From Pontibacillus sp. HMF3514 (GTDB lineage: Bacteria; Bacillota; Bacilli; Bacillales; BH030062), in NCBI RefSeq assembly GCF_009858175.1, contig NZ_CP047393.1, positions 2,294,001 through 2,358,000 of the forward strand: 64,000 nt of DNA. The letters are read 5' to 3'. The notes under the pieces are model-generated. The model did not search any database and had not been told where the DNA came from. It saw only the letters and a program-made list of their open reading frames with translations. Positions 9,200-18,408 of this stretch are shown here, one piece after another. The first letter of the stretch is position 1. Each line of letters starts with the position of its first letter. The position numbers and the translations under genes were made by a program.

Positions 9200-9261
9200 G
9201 GTTATAACCTCTACTTTCTACTTTAATCACTTACTACTCCTAGTAGTTTAGAGCTCTCCTT

Positions 9262-9609
9262 TTAATCCATCTTTTGTAGATGCGTATCTTTAAATTGAGT
9301 TGGATATTTCAATCCATATCCTACTGTACGGTCCATTCCGATATGAGCAATCCAAATGATACTAAGACCAAGGAAAAGTGTATTTTCTAGCATGACACTT
9401 ACTAGCAAACAAAGCAATGGAACACAGTAGGAATGAAACACATTGTATGTAACTGAGCCTACTTTGTTATTAATTAAGTATCCTAACATCGATACATCAG
9501 GTGCCAATAATAGAAGAAAGAACATCCACCAGCTTCCCTCTATCTATGAATAGAAGTAAATAGAAAGAATGAACACAACCAACCCTTCACTATGTAATAA
9601 TCGCTTCAC
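9262..9609 (-). pseudogene. DUF4260 membrane protein gene broken by an in-frame amber codon
   Basis: The minus strand encodes a DUF4260-type small membrane protein. From the GTG at 9607-9609 (GGAGGTGGAG six bases upstream) it reads VKRLLHSEGLVVFILSIYFYS, and then TAG at 9544-9546. It continues in the same frame as IEGSWWMFFLLLLAPDVSM through to a normal C terminus. The full length of about 115 residues fits the family, so the TAG looks like a point mutation of a glutamine or similar codon. The downstream part alone (87 residues from 9525) has no ribosome binding site. Amber read-through is conceivable but unlikely. Confidence 0.75.
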
Positions 9610-9678
9610 CAATTACTCCACCTCCCAATCAAACCGTCTTCTATGAATAAATGTAAACACTCAAATATATATTTTAAG

Positions 9679-10182
9679 TTAGTCTATGTTATGAAGAAAT
9701 GTTCGAGCCTCTCGGGGAGACCTTAGAATGATAATGTTCTTTCCATCAGATAATTCCTCGAGTCTTGCTAAGATCTGAGGTTTCTTCTTTTTAGGATAGT
9801 TCCAAACCCACTTCAGAAATTCTAGCCTAACTTTTTCAGTTCCAGCTCTCATATCAGGTCGCGTTTGATTTCGATATTGGAACCGTCTTTTAAATACTCG
9901 GTAAACACACAATAACCTTGGCATATCTAAGAATATGATCGTATCCGCTGCACGTAATCGGATATCTATCGTTCCACCATAGTTTCCATCTATGATCCAT
10001 TGTTCTTGCTTCACTAAATCCGTTTGAATTCTTCTTTGTTCATCCTTTGGGACGCCTACCCATCCAGACTTCCAAAAAAGTAAGTCCAAGTGATGCACTT
10101 CAGTGTTAAGCTTTTTCCCCATTTTTCTAGCCAACGTGGACTTCCCAGAACCACCTGAACCGATAAGTATAATTTTATTCAT
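9679..10182 (-). CDS. P-loop AAA/adenylate-kinase-like ATPase (FlaR-type)
   Basis: A 167-residue nucleotide-binding protein of the DNA topology modulation (FlaR-like) or adenylate-kinase-like group. Walker A is IGSGGSGKST at residues 7-16. VHHLDLLFWKSGW and WIIDGNYGGTI are typical of this family. I use the ATG at 10182; the ORF is open upstream, but that part overlaps the methyltransferase gene and has no better start. Function in vivo is unknown. It is 22 bases after the methyltransferase gene and probably co-transcribed. Confidence 0.75.
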   Translation of the reverse strand: MNKIILIGSGGSGKSTLARKMGKKLNTEVHHLDLLFWKSGWVGVPKDEQRRIQTDLVKQEQWIIDGNYGGTIDIRLRAADTIIFLDMPRLLCVYRVFKRRFQYRNQTRPDMRAGTEKVRLEFLKWVWNYPKKKKPQILARLEELSDGKNIIILRSPREARTFLHNID

Positions 10183-10204
10183 TGAGATCACGACCTTACA
10201 TTCA

Positions 10205-10927
10205 TTACTTTTTACATAAGTAAAACATTCTACCTTTTTGCATTTGAAAATCCTCTGAAGGATAGGTTTTGATCCCACTAAACCCTTCTTCTCTTAACGC
10301 ATGAATTAGCTCTTCTTCTCGATACCAGGTTTGTTCCAGAGTTAGATCAGACCGCTTCCATTGACCATCCTTGAACATAAACATCGTGATATCCATTTGA
10401 GCTAATCTATTTTCAGGCTGTGATGTTGCACGGACTGCACATACGTGGTCATCCTCTACAATATTGAAGGAACCATTCCAGTGACCTGTATAAGTTGACT
10501 TCATATTCATATCAAATAAGAATAAACCACCATTTACAAGAGACTTATATACATTCCGAAAAACAACCTTTAGCTCGTTGAGAGTCATGATATGATTTAA
10601 ACTATCATAAGTAGATATGATTCCATCAAACTGTTTATTTACGGCAAAAGACCTTGCATCATCCTCCAAAAACGTACTGGATGGAGAATTTTCTTGGGCT
10701 ATTTTAAGCATTTCTCCTGATCCATCAATTCCTGTGACTTCATAGCCTCTTTCGTTTAGGATTTGAGCTAATTGGCCTGTCCCACAGCATAGGTCTAGTA
10801 CTGAAGCATTCTCAGGCAAACTTGTGAAGAATAGTTTATCAATAATAGGCTCTATCCCTTTAGGCATGCGCCCCCAATATTCATTGTAGATCCAAGCAAA
10901 CGCATCGTATTCTGCATATTTCTCCAT
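10205..10927 (-). CDS. class I SAM-dependent methyltransferase
   Basis: A 240-residue methyltransferase. SAM-binding motif I is VLDLCCGTGQLA near residue 42, followed by the acidic GIDGSGEML and the motif LFLFDMNMKS. The substrate cannot be told; the C-terminal half resembles small-molecule methyltransferases with a beta-rich cap. AGAGGAG precedes the ATG. It follows an alpha/beta-hydrolase gene by only four bases and precedes the FlaR-like ATPase, so the three form an operon. Confidence 0.8.
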   Translation of the reverse strand: MEKYAEYDAFAWIYNEYWGRMPKGIEPIIDKLFFTSLPENASVLDLCCGTGQLAQILNERGYEVTGIDGSGEMLKIAQENSPSSTFLEDDARSFAVNKQFDGIISTYDSLNHIMTLNELKVVFRNVYKSLVNGGLFLFDMNMKSTYTGHWNGSFNIVEDDHVCAVRATSQPENRLAQMDITMFMFKDGQWKRSDLTLEQTWYREEELIHALREEGFSGIKTYPSEDFQMQKGRMFYLCKK

Positions 10928-10931
10928 AAAA

Positions 10932-11579
10932 TTACTCCTCTCTAAGAAAATGATTTAAACTATCCATGGTTAAGGATAAACAAGAAAGAGATTCACTTGT
11001 ATGGAAACCCTCTATATCTAAAGAATGATTTGCACCTTCTAACTCTTGTAGGTGGATAGAAGGGATGCTTCTTAATTTATTTATTTTTTCTGGTATGTAG
11101 TGAGGATCTTGCTTTCCAATTGCAATGAAAATGTCACCCTTCGATTTAGATAATGATTCGAAAAGTTGTTGTCTTTTTAGTAAAGGAGTAAGTAGAACCA
11201 TCTTAGAGGTTGTAAAACTATTATCCTTTAAAAACTCTTGAATAATCGGTATTGTGCCCAATGACTTTCCTATGAAGATCGTTTCTTCATACTTATATTT
11301 AGATAACACTTTAGATACTACTGGTTTCACATCACCTACTATAAGTTCAGCAAATTGCTCAAAGGTTTGACGTAACTCTTTCTCGGTATAAGAATAATGA
11401 ATATGAACAACATCAAAGTGATTTTCTAACGCTACCATTGTGGAGTAATAGAGCAAAGGTTTATCATAGGTGTATCCTGCGCCTGAAAACATAAAGCAAA
11501 CCTTTCTGGAATCGTTTTGAATATGTGTATAAGGAATATTTCTTTCATTAACAGTAATTATTTTTTCTTCCACTTTCAT
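10932..11579 (-). CDS. alpha/beta-fold hydrolase
   Basis: A 215-residue alpha/beta-hydrolase-like protein. The nucleophile elbow is IGKSLGT at about residue 116, an aspartate follows in IGKQDPHY, and a histidine lies in LEGANHSLDI. Together these give a Ser-Asp-His triad. The substrate is unknown. GGAGAGG precedes the ATG. It is first of three closely packed genes. Confidence 0.75.
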   Translation of the reverse strand: MKVEEKIITVNERNIPYTHIQNDSRKVCFMFSGAGYTYDKPLLYYSTMVALENHFDVVHIHYSYTEKELRQTFEQFAELIVGDVKPVVSKVLSKYKYEETIFIGKSLGTIPIIQEFLKDNSFTTSKMVLLTPLLKRQQLFESLSKSKGDIFIAIGKQDPHYIPEKINKLRSIPSIHLQELEGANHSLDIEGFHTSESLSCLSLTMDSLNHFLREE

Positions 11580-11710
11580 GAATGGACACCTCTCCTATAG
11601 GTCCGGATTGTAATATATTTCTATACCAACTCTGTTTCCTCCTTCTCTAATAGAAAAGCTGTCGAAATTCCCATCCAAAGGACTGTTAAGAATTCTTATA
11701 TATACAAACA

Positions 11711-11742
11711 AAAAAGCTTGGATGCAGCTCCAAGCTTTTTTC
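11711..11742 (-). terminator. intrinsic terminator, possibly bidirectional
   Basis: AAAAGCTTGG pairs with CCAAGCTTTT over ATGCAGCT, with A and T runs on both sides. It lies downstream of the RluA-type gene on the minus strand. Confidence 0.8.
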
Positions 11743-11782
11743 ATATTTGATAAGTTATTTAAGAGATATGTTTCATTAGATT

Positions 11783-12700
11783 CTATAAATAATCCTGTAC
11801 TGAACCTGGGAATAAATCCTGTTCATCTATAAAAGGAGCTACACATTCAATAACCTCTTCAGAAATAGGATGCGGAAAAGTAACTTTCGCTGCATGTAAC
11901 GCCTGATGGGAACCCTTAACTTTACTACCGTACATGCTATCCCCATACAAAGGATGGCCAAGATGACTTAAGTGCACTCGAATTTGGTGTGTGCGCCCTG
12001 TATCTAATTGAACTTTTACCAAGGAGAGATCATTTTTACTCATATAATTAAGGACTTCATAGTTGGTTACAGCCTCTTGACCAGTCGGAGAAACTCTTCT
12101 TCTAGAAGGGTGATGACGATCCTTGCCAATACGTTCATTAATCACACCTTTTTTCTGTTTCAGTTTCCCATGTACTAAAGCCAAATAGGTTCGTTTAATG
12201 GATCTTTGTTCGAGCAATCGATCCATTATAGCCACTGCTAATGGATGCTTTGCAAACACGACAGCTCCCGTTGTATCTTGGTCCAACCGATGAATGTGAC
12301 GGACTTTCACCTCTTGCCCCTGACTTTGGTAGTGATAAGCTACTCCATTAGCTAACGTATTTGTCTGTCCCTCTTCATTGGGGTGTACGTTCATTCCAGC
12401 GGGCTTATTCACGACCAGTACATGGTCATCTTCGTATAATACTTCAATATCCATATATGTAGTAATTACACCTAACTCTTCAAGTTGAAACAAAAGGACT
12501 TGGAGCTTATCCCCCTGTTGTAGAGCTGTTGACCAAGGAACTTCTTTTCCGTTTTGCTTGGCCCCTTTACTCATTCGAATTTGGTGCAATAACTTCTTAG
12601 GAACATGCAATTCATTCTTTAATACCGACTCAATAGAATACCCCACCCAATTATGTGGAATTGTGATCTCTAGCCATTCTCCCTTTTTTCTCATTTGCAT
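11783..12700 (-). CDS. RluA-family pseudouridine synthase
   Basis: Second RluA-type pseudouridine synthase in the window. The catalytic motif HRLDQDTTG lies near residue 130, with VVNKPAGMNVHPN upstream and TGRTHQIRVHLSHLGHPLYGD downstream. I chose the ATG at 12700 (305 residues) because AGGTGGGG lies just before it; an ATG 12 codons upstream has weaker spacing. It differs from the first paralogue in its N-terminal domain. Target uridine unknown. Monocistronic. Confidence 0.85.
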   Translation of the reverse strand: MQMRKKGEWLEITIPHNWVGYSIESVLKNELHVPKKLLHQIRMSKGAKQNGKEVPWSTALQQGDKLQVLLFQLEELGVITTYMDIEVLYEDDHVLVVNKPAGMNVHPNEEGQTNTLANGVAYHYQSQGQEVKVRHIHRLDQDTTGAVVFAKHPLAVAIMDRLLEQRSIKRTYLALVHGKLKQKKGVINERIGKDRHHPSRRRVSPTGQEAVTNYEVLNYMSKNDLSLVKVQLDTGRTHQIRVHLSHLGHPLYGDSMYGSKVKGSHQALHAAKVTFPHPISEEVIECVAPFIDEQDLFPGSVQDYL

Positions 12701-12783
12701 GGACCCCACCTGCTTTCTATCTTTAATCTCGCCCATTCACTATACTAGTACCTCTAGCTTATGACAAACCTCCTTAAATAAAC

Positions 12784-12812
12784 AGACGCTCTTACACTGT
12801 AAGAACGTCTTC
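12784..12812 (-). terminator. intrinsic terminator of the DUF899-VOC gene
   Basis: GACG.TCTTAC pairs with GTAAGA.CGTC with a tiny loop. The T-tract on the minus strand is interrupted (TGTTTATTT), so termination may be partial. Confidence 0.55.
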
Positions 12813-12818
12813 TTTAAG

Positions 12819-13721
12819 TTAGGATTCGATTTCAAAAAGGTGGAACCTCAATCCATAAGGATCTTTTATCATGACACTTTTTTCAGTAATTTCTTCAGTA
12901 ACAACACAATCGTTTTCCCTTAAAAGTGTTATGGTTTCTTCAAACGATTTTACACCAAACTCAAAGAATACATTCGTTTCGTCATTTTCCTCTATATAAA
13001 AGTTTGTACCACTCATCGATAATTTGGCTTCATCCTCATAAGAGTCTTCAAGCTTCATACCGATAACATCTCGGTAGAAAGACACAGCGCGTTCATATTG
13101 ATTCACTCCTACGGCTATGTTGTTGGTAAGCTGGAATTGTGACTCGCTATTTAATGGGTTATCGACTTTTACATTATCCGTTCCAGACGGTAGTAAATCA
13201 AACAAATGCCACGTCACGCAGTAGTCATCTCCAGGGCCTAGTGGTGCCTGAGCATGAAGATAGATTTGACCTTTTTCATCCTTACGAAATGTTGAAACGC
13301 CAGGGTGATAATGGCCATCCTTCTTAAAACCCATATCTTCGGCAAACGTACTCTCGCTAACCGAAACCATAGGGAACTGCCATTTGCGACTTGCTGCAAA
13401 ATCTTCTTGTACAACTGGAGAGTCAGGAGATGATACCACAAATTCTGCTTTCTGTTTCAGGTGATGGTCTACTCCATTAAACCCATCAGCCCACAAGGTA
13501 CAGTAAGAGCAGCCTTTCCCCATATTATGAATGACGATTAGTTCATCCTTGTTTCCAAAAAGCTCAAGTAGTGTAACTTCTTCACCTGTTGTTCGAACAA
13601 ATTCATAATTCTCCACACTTCTTTCTGGTAGAGATTTACGTAAAGCAGCTAATTCCTTTTTCTTCTCCAATAACTCTAACTCCAAAGCATGAATTTGTTC
13701 TTGAACTTCCGTAGTCGTCAT
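12819..13721 (-). CDS. DUF899 thioredoxin-like / VOC (glyoxalase) fusion protein
   Basis: A 300-residue two-domain protein. Residues 1-190 match the DUF899 thioredoxin-like family, with a coiled coil at 1-30, the CxxC-like GCSYCTLWADGFNG near residue 92, and the family C-terminal DDYCVTWHLFDLLP. Residues 195-300 are a VOC/glyoxalase-like domain (ERAVSFYRDVIGMKLE ... IKDPYGLRFHLFE). A linker near residue 185 joins them. Function unknown; thiol chemistry or resistance are possible. GAGGAGGAG precedes the ATG. Confidence 0.8.
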   Translation of the reverse strand: MTTTEVQEQIHALELELLEKKKELAALRKSLPERSVENYEFVRTTGEEVTLLELFGNKDELIVIHNMGKGCSYCTLWADGFNGVDHHLKQKAEFVVSSPDSPVVQEDFAASRKWQFPMVSVSESTFAEDMGFKKDGHYHPGVSTFRKDEKGQIYLHAQAPLGPGDDYCVTWHLFDLLPSGTDNVKVDNPLNSESQFQLTNNIAVGVNQYERAVSFYRDVIGMKLEDSYEDEAKLSMSGTNFYIEENDETNVFFEFGVKSFEETITLLRENDCVVTEEITEKSVMIKDPYGLRFHLFEIES

Positions 13722-13773
13722 TACCGACTCCTCCTCTGAAAGAAATTGTATATAGTGATATTCTGTTAATCCT

Positions 13774-14718
13774 TTATAACTCCTCCTTGCTTACCCCGGA
13801 TAATATGCTCTTTCCAAAAGTGGATTCATACAATTTTTCAAAGATGGCTTCAACTTGATGAAAATTCCCTTCATATGTACCATCATCATCAACCATCCAT
13901 GTGGTGGATAAAACCGTATGACAATAGCCATATAAGATTAAGCGTTCTTTATTTAGATTCAATTCTTCAGTAAACACATCTACACGAGTTTTCGTAACAT
14001 CGTATGCGCCTTCATCTGGCAACCGATTTAACATGTACTGAATAAGGTCATACTCGATTTCACCCACTAACCCTTTTGGATCTATAGCTAACCATTTTTC
14101 TTCCCCTGATGCTAAGATATTGTAATGATGAAAATCACCATGAAGTAGCCAATATTTTTCGATCGTTTGGTTCAGATATGTAAAAACATTCAATGCTTTC
14201 TCTAGTGTTTCTTTTGAAAACGGTCCATAACCGTTTGGATTCTGATTATACGTTCTTCTTAAATTCTCTTCTCTACCTTTTGTAGTAGGAAGCCTTGTTT
14301 CTTGAGGTGCCGGGACTATTAAGTTACTCATCACACGAGCTGCATACCGACATGCTTCGGCTTGATCAGAGAGTTCTGCTAACGTATGTCCTGGTGAGAG
14401 CTTTTCTAAAATGAATATCCCATTCTTTTTATCATAATCCAATAAAGAAACTATACCCTGATCCTTAAATAAACGTAACGCCTCAAGTTCGTCTAAGAAC
14501 CCTTCCCCAGGAATACAGATTTTCACGACAACTTCTGTGCCATCATCCTTCAACGCTGGTGCCACATAATTAATAGATAAGGAATAGGGATCTTTCACAG
14601 TAAGTGACCACTTTTCTTCACAATACTTAATCAACTCCGGCAAGGAGTCTAACCATTCTTTCCCCTTCTCTTTAAAAAACAAGTGCACCGAGTCTACGAA
14701 GTTTTTTTGTAAATCCAT
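13774..14718 (-). CDS. aminoglycoside/hydroxyurea phosphotransferase-like kinase (APH(6) type)
   Basis: A 314-residue kinase of the APH(6)/hydroxyurea resistance family, which phosphorylates small molecules with ATP. The catalytic HGDFHHYNIL is near residue 195, and the metal-binding IDPKGLVGEIEYD follows. The N-lobe lysine is in VVVKICIPG. Many chromosomal members are not resistance enzymes, so the substrate is open. AAAAGGAG precedes the ATG. It stands alone. Confidence 0.8.
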   Translation of the reverse strand: MDLQKNFVDSVHLFFKEKGKEWLDSLPELIKYCEEKWSLTVKDPYSLSINYVAPALKDDGTEVVVKICIPGEGFLDELEALRLFKDQGIVSLLDYDKKNGIFILEKLSPGHTLAELSDQAEACRYAARVMSNLIVPAPQETRLPTTKGREENLRRTYNQNPNGYGPFSKETLEKALNVFTYLNQTIEKYWLLHGDFHHYNILASGEEKWLAIDPKGLVGEIEYDLIQYMLNRLPDEGAYDVTKTRVDVFTEELNLNKERLILYGYCHTVLSTTWMVDDDGTYEGNFHQVEAIFEKLYESTFGKSILSGVSKEEL

Positions 14719-14753
14719 CTCTCATTCTCCTTTTACACGAACGAATCAACATC

Positions 14754-14824
14754 TAATTTCAGTTTGTCATGTTTTGGTTTATATTTCCACAATAGTAACT
14801 TAATTGTGAAATCACCTGAAATTA
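14754..14824. repeat. nested inverted repeat in the rlmN upstream region
   Basis: TAATTTCAG pairs with CTGAAATTA at the outside. Inside, CACAAT pairs with ATTGTG. It lies between divergent genes and upstream of the rlmN promoter. It could be an operator or a cruciform; no known factor is recognised. Confidence 0.4.
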
Positions 14825-14899
14825 AAGCATTCTTCACCACTGTCCAAGCGAAAAAAGAATGAATAAAATTGCAAGAAAATTACAATAATGCTCATACTG

Positions 14900-14928
14900 T
14901 TGTTTACGAAGCGCAAATCCCTTAATAT
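14900..14928 (+). promoter_or_regulatory. sigma-A type promoter of rlmN
   Basis: TTGTTT and TAATAT are separated by 17 bases. The TAATAT element lies about 37 bases upstream of the rlmN start codon. Confidence 0.6.
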
Positions 14929-14965
14929 AGGAATAGCGAATTTTTTAAAGAGGAGTCTATAATAT

Positions 14966-16051
14966 ATGAAACAATCCATTTACGGGTTAACGTTCGAACA
15001 ACTGACGAACTGGATTATAGAGCACGGTGAGAAGAAGTTCCGCGCAAAGCAAGTCTGGGATTGGCTTTATCAAAAGCGTGTAACAGCATTCTCTCAAATG
15101 AAAAACTTAAACCAATCTTGTATCGATCTTTTAGATGAACATTTTACCATTGAGACCTTAGCAGAAGAATTAAAACAAGAATCCGAAGACGGAACGATCA
15201 AATTCCTATTTAAACTTGCAGACGGTAACGTTATTGAAACAGTACTCATGCGTTTTAACTATGGACTGTCGGTATGTGTAACAACGCAGGTAGGCTGTAA
15301 TATCGGTTGCTCTTTCTGTGCAAGTGGGATCTTGAGTAAAAACCGCGACTTATCAGGCGGTGAAATCGTTGAACAAATTATGCAAGTACAACAACATTTG
15401 GATAAGCAAGGTAAAGATGAGCGTGTAAGTCACATCGTTGTTATGGGTATCGGTGAACCATTTGATAACTACGACAACTTAATGGATTTCCTTCATGTTG
15501 TAAACGATCAAAAAGGTTTATCAATCGGAGCTCGTCACATTACGGTATCTACAAGCGGAATCGCACCGAAAATGTACGACTTTGCGGATGAAGGAATTCA
15601 GGTTAACTTAGCCCTATCCATTCACGCACCAAACAACGAATTACGTTCTCAAATTATGAAGATCAACAAGGCTTACCCATTAGAAGATCTAATGCCAGCC
15701 ATTGATTATTATTTAGAGAAGACAAACAGACGTATTACGTTTGAGTATATCTTATTGAAAGATGTCAACGACCATAAAGAGGAAGCTGAACAACTTGCAA
15801 GATTACTCAAGAACAAACGTCACTTGTCTTACGTTAACTTAATCCCTTACAACCCAGTGGCAGACCACCCATACGAACGTAGTGAAAAAGAATCCATCTT
15901 AACGTTCTATGAAACCCTAATGGACCGTGGCATTAAGTGCGGAGTTCGTACAGAGCACGGAACAGATATCGACGCAGCATGCGGTCAGCTACGCAGTAAG
16001 CAGATTGAAAAAGAAAAAGCACGTAAGAAGAAAAAATTGCAAAATAGTTAA
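14966..16051 (+). CDS. rlmN: 23S rRNA (adenine2503-C2)/tRNA A37 methyltransferase RlmN
   Basis: Radical-SAM enzyme that methylates C2 of A2503 in 23S rRNA and A37 in some tRNAs. The 361 residues include the [4Fe-4S] motif CNIGCSFC near residue 115, SAM-binding [12 protein letters not shown], and the conserved second cysteine in [11 protein letters not shown] near residue 340. The N-terminal HhH-like domain ([20 protein letters not shown] in part) favours RlmN over Cfr. GAGGAG precedes the ATG. It is alone here and not in the usual yloN-prpC-prkC neighbourhood, so it could be a second copy; the rest of the genome would tell. Confidence 0.88.
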   Translation: MKQSIYGLTFEQLTNWIIEHGEKKFRAKQVWDWLYQKRVTAFSQMKNLNQSCIDLLDEHFTIETLAEELKQESEDGTIKFLFKLADGNVIETVLMRFNYGLSVCVTTQVGCNIGCSFCASGILSKNRDLSGGEIVEQIMQVQQHLDKQGKDERVSHIVVMGIGEPFDNYDNLMDFLHVVNDQKGLSIGARHITVSTSGIAPKMYDFADEGIQVNLALSIHAPNNELRSQIMKINKAYPLEDLMPAIDYYLEKTNRRITFEYILLKDVNDHKEEAEQLARLLKNKRHLSYVNLIPYNPVADHPYERSEKESILTFYETLMDRGIKCGVRTEHGTDIDAACGQLRSKQIEKEKARKKKKLQNS

Positions 16052-16055
16052 AACC

Positions 16056-16097
16056 ATAACACATGTGATTTCTTAATTAGAGATCACATGTGTTTTT
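16056..16097 (+). terminator. intrinsic terminator of rlmN
   Basis: AACACATGTGAT pairs with ATCACATGTGTT, followed by T. It starts seven bases after the stop codon. Confidence 0.85.
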
Positions 16098-16196
16098 TAG
16101 TAAACCGCAATTATAAAAGATATTGCTCTCTTTCAAATTTAAATAAATGAATGTACAAGCATTTGGGTATTTTATTGAATGAAGGAGGGTTTCATC

Positions 16197-16352
16197 ATGA
16201 TTAACGAAGACTTTGATCAGTTTGTTAAGCATCAAGAAAAAGAAAAAACAACCTATCTTGGCAATGGAAAACGTGGCAAAGATACAGATAAGAAAACAAA
16301 TAATCCTAATAAATCAACAGAACACCCAGGCGCAACTGGACGAGATATTTAA
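16197..16352 (+). CDS. hydrophilic 51-residue protein
   Basis: Starts ATG with AAGGAGGG eight bases upstream and ends TAA. It reads MINEDFDQFVKHQEKEKTTY, then a Gly/Lys/Asn-rich stretch, and ends HPGATGRDI. It is strongly charged, with no membrane segment. The ideal ribosome binding site and a downstream stem-loop favour a real gene. I do not recognise the family; small hydrophilic proteins of this kind are common in spore-formers. Confidence 0.6.
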   Translation: MINEDFDQFVKHQEKEKTTYLGNGKRGKDTDKKTNNPNKSTEHPGATGRDI

Positions 16353-16356
16353 TATG

Positions 16357-16396
16357 AAAAGTCGAGTTTGTCTTTTAGTAGGCTACTCGACTTAAT
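16357..16396 (+). terminator. stem-loop after the 51-residue protein gene
   Basis: AAGTCGAGT pairs with ACTCGACTT over about 19 bases. A clear T-run is missing, so termination may be weak. Confidence 0.5.
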
Positions 16397-16467
16397 GATT
16401 TCTAAAATCATACTTATCATTTGTTACAACTAAATTTTTTAAATCTAATCAATCGATAGTAAAATGA

Positions 16468-17310
16468 TCACACTAATTTTATATAATCATTGATCAATTC
16501 AGTAAAATTTTCCTTTTCTTCTAAGAAAGGATTGTGATTACTTTTCTCAAAAACATAAAGCCTTGATTTCGGAACAAGTTGATGAATTTCCTGCGAAAAA
16601 ACCAGTGGGCATTGTGAATCGTGCTTGCCGCAATAAATAATTGTCGGAGTAATTATATTAGGAATATCATCTCTAATATCATAATCAGGTAGTTCTTCAT
16701 ATGAGTAGAAATCTAGGCGTTTATGGACTACTTTACCACTACTCGGTTTTGAAAAATATTCATCAAATCTACTTGGATTATAGAGTGACATTTCAGTCCA
16801 TTCTCTTCCTGCTTGTATTCTTTCTTCTCGTGTATAATCATTGGATTTTAGAATTGAAAATATCTCTTTAAGCCTCTTATTATTTGGATTTTTTTCACTA
16901 TAAATGCTGTCTACATGCTCCATATAAACGTTTGTAGCAGTAGCCCCTCCCACTAACAGCCTTTTCAAAGAATGGGGATGAGTAAAACCATAAACCAACC
17001 CCAACATTCCACCTGTTGAATGACCTGCAAAGCTCCACTTATCTATGTCTAGAGCTTTACGTATGGCTTCTAAATCATTTACTGTTTCATTCATACTTAA
17101 CTCATCCTCGTATTTGACCCTACTCGAATTACCAGCTTCTTTTAAATTTATAAGGTAAACACGAAATGAATCTAAAAACATATCTGCAAAATAATTCCCA
17201 CGCTCATTAAACTCACTATACAAATGAGTTACACATAAAGGTTCCCCACTACCTGAAACAAATACTTCAAATTGTCCTCTATCTGTATTAACAAACCTTT
17301 GCTCCCACAT
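16468..17310 (-). CDS. alpha/beta hydrolase
   Basis: A 280-residue alpha/beta-hydrolase. The nucleophile elbow is GHSTGGMLG near residue 100, the acid is in YCGKHDSQCP, and the histidine is in FEKSNHNPFLE. The oxyanion region differs from lipases; proline-iminopeptidase-like or epoxide-hydrolase-like activities are possible. The ATG at 17310 is preceded by GGGAGGGG; the ORF extends 17 codons further without a good start. It is 53 bases downstream of the DUF4256 gene and probably in its operon. Confidence 0.8.
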   Translation of the reverse strand: MWEQRFVNTDRGQFEVFVSGSGEPLCVTHLYSEFNERGNYFADMFLDSFRVYLINLKEAGNSSRVKYEDELSMNETVNDLEAIRKALDIDKWSFAGHSTGGMLGLVYGFTHPHSLKRLLVGGATATNVYMEHVDSIYSEKNPNNKRLKEIFSILKSNDYTREERIQAGREWTEMSLYNPSRFDEYFSKPSSGKVVHKRLDFYSYEELPDYDIRDDIPNIITPTIIYCGKHDSQCPLVFSQEIHQLVPKSRLYVFEKSNHNPFLEEKENFTELINDYIKLV

Positions 17311-17363
17311 ATTTTCCCCTCCCTTTTCTGATTGTGGAATCATAATAATGCCTTCTATCAAAC

Positions 17364-17930
17364 TTAGACCCTTAGCGATCCACGGAACCCTCTGGCAGCA
17401 TAGTAGGATTCTGCTCCATTGTGGTACACAAAGACAGTGTTATATCGACGATCACAAAATATGGCCCCTCCAAGCTTTCTAATATTATCAGGTGTTTGTA
17501 CCCAACTTGACGTCTTCATATCGACATTTTCAAGCTTCTGCAGTTCCCGGTATTGTTCTTCAGTTAAAAGTTCAATACCCATGGCAGTTGCCATATCAAT
17601 AGCGTTATTTTCAGGTTTGTGTTTTTTCCTTGACTCAAGCGCTTCATGGTCGTAACAAACACTTCTACGACCTTTAGGACTTTCCGCTGAACAATCATAA
17701 AAAATGTATTCGTCCGTCTTTTTATCATGGCCAACAACATCCGGCTCACCGCCAGTTACTCCCATTTCATTAAGGGACCACAGCTTTTCAGTATTAGCTT
17801 CGAGCTCAGCTTGTACATTAGCCCAATCAAGACCTTTATGTCGGTTCATGTTTTTCTCAAAACGAGCTTTCAAAATTTCGAGTAGTTCTTCTCGTTGTTC
17901 TAGTGATAACTCCTTATTTCTCTTTGTCAT
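17364..17930 (-). CDS. DUF4256 family protein
   Basis: A 188-residue soluble protein matching the DUF4256 family of unknown function. Conserved blocks include MGVTGGEPDVVG, DCSAESPKGRRSVCYD and a C-terminal VFVYHNGAESYYAARGFRG. Conserved Cys and His residues could bind metal, but this is a guess. GGGAGAAA precedes the ATG. It is followed by an alpha/beta-hydrolase gene on the same strand. Confidence 0.8.
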   Translation of the reverse strand: MTKRNKELSLEQREELLEILKARFEKNMNRHKGLDWANVQAELEANTEKLWSLNEMGVTGGEPDVVGHDKKTDEYIFYDCSAESPKGRRSVCYDHEALESRKKHKPENNAIDMATAMGIELLTEEQYRELQKLENVDMKTSSWVQTPDNIRKLGGAIFCDRRYNTVFVYHNGAESYYAARGFRGSLRV

Positions 17931-18001
17931 ATTCGTTTCTCCCTTTTTTCACTAATAATTGTAAAATGACTAAACCGCTCCGTTAGTACAATAACTTCAA
18001 C

Positions 18002-18056
18002 AAAAAGATGCGTTATCCTTCATGGATAAACGCACCCCTTCAGTTTAAGTATATTT
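18002..18056 (-). repeat. dispersed terminator-linked repeat, copy A
   Basis: On the minus strand ACTTAAACTGAAGGGG is followed by a hairpin (TGCGTTTATCC with GGATAACGCA) and TTTTT. It begins right after the stop codon of the 87-residue membrane protein gene, so it acts as that gene's terminator. The sequence before the hairpin is shared with copies at 54-63 kb. Confidence 0.65.
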
Positions 18057-18057
18057 A

Positions 18058-18321
18058 TTATTGATTATCTATAAAATTTTTATATCTCTTTTCCATGACA
18101 TGCCAACCAACAAATCCATAAGTAAATCCGAACGGAATTGCTTGTGTGATATAATCAGAAACTTCCTTTACTTCATCACCAAACATCCATTCTAATAAAA
18201 GTGTTCCTAACAAAAACACTAAACCACTCATGAATATCCCGTAAAAAATTACAAATTTCCATTTCCCAATCTTTCTGGTCTTCCCCCATTTTTTAAGTTG
18301 TTTCTCTCGATTAAAGATCAT
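18058..18321 (-). CDS. small two-helix membrane protein
   Basis: An 87-residue protein with a basic N terminus (MIFNREKQLKKWGKTRK). Two predicted membrane helices lie at about residues 24-44 and 62-78, with an acidic loop (MFGDEVKEVSDY) between them. GGGGGAGG precedes the ATG. No family is recognised. Confidence 0.65.
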   Translation of the reverse strand: MIFNREKQLKKWGKTRKIGKWKFVIFYGIFMSGLVFLLGTLLLEWMFGDEVKEVSDYITQAIPFGFTYGFVGWHVMEKRYKNFIDNQ

Positions 18322-18408
18322 AACCTCCCCCTCTTCAAAACATACCGCCTATTTCACCATAAAACCATTTAAATAAGAGATGAGTAATTCTGCTGGTTGT
18401 CGTTAATA

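Noticed and set aside
14966-16051. Possible Cfr antibiotic-resistance methyltransferase
   Set aside because: Radical-SAM motifs are shared by RlmN and Cfr, but the N-terminal domain and overall sequence fit RlmN. I see no Cfr-specific feature.
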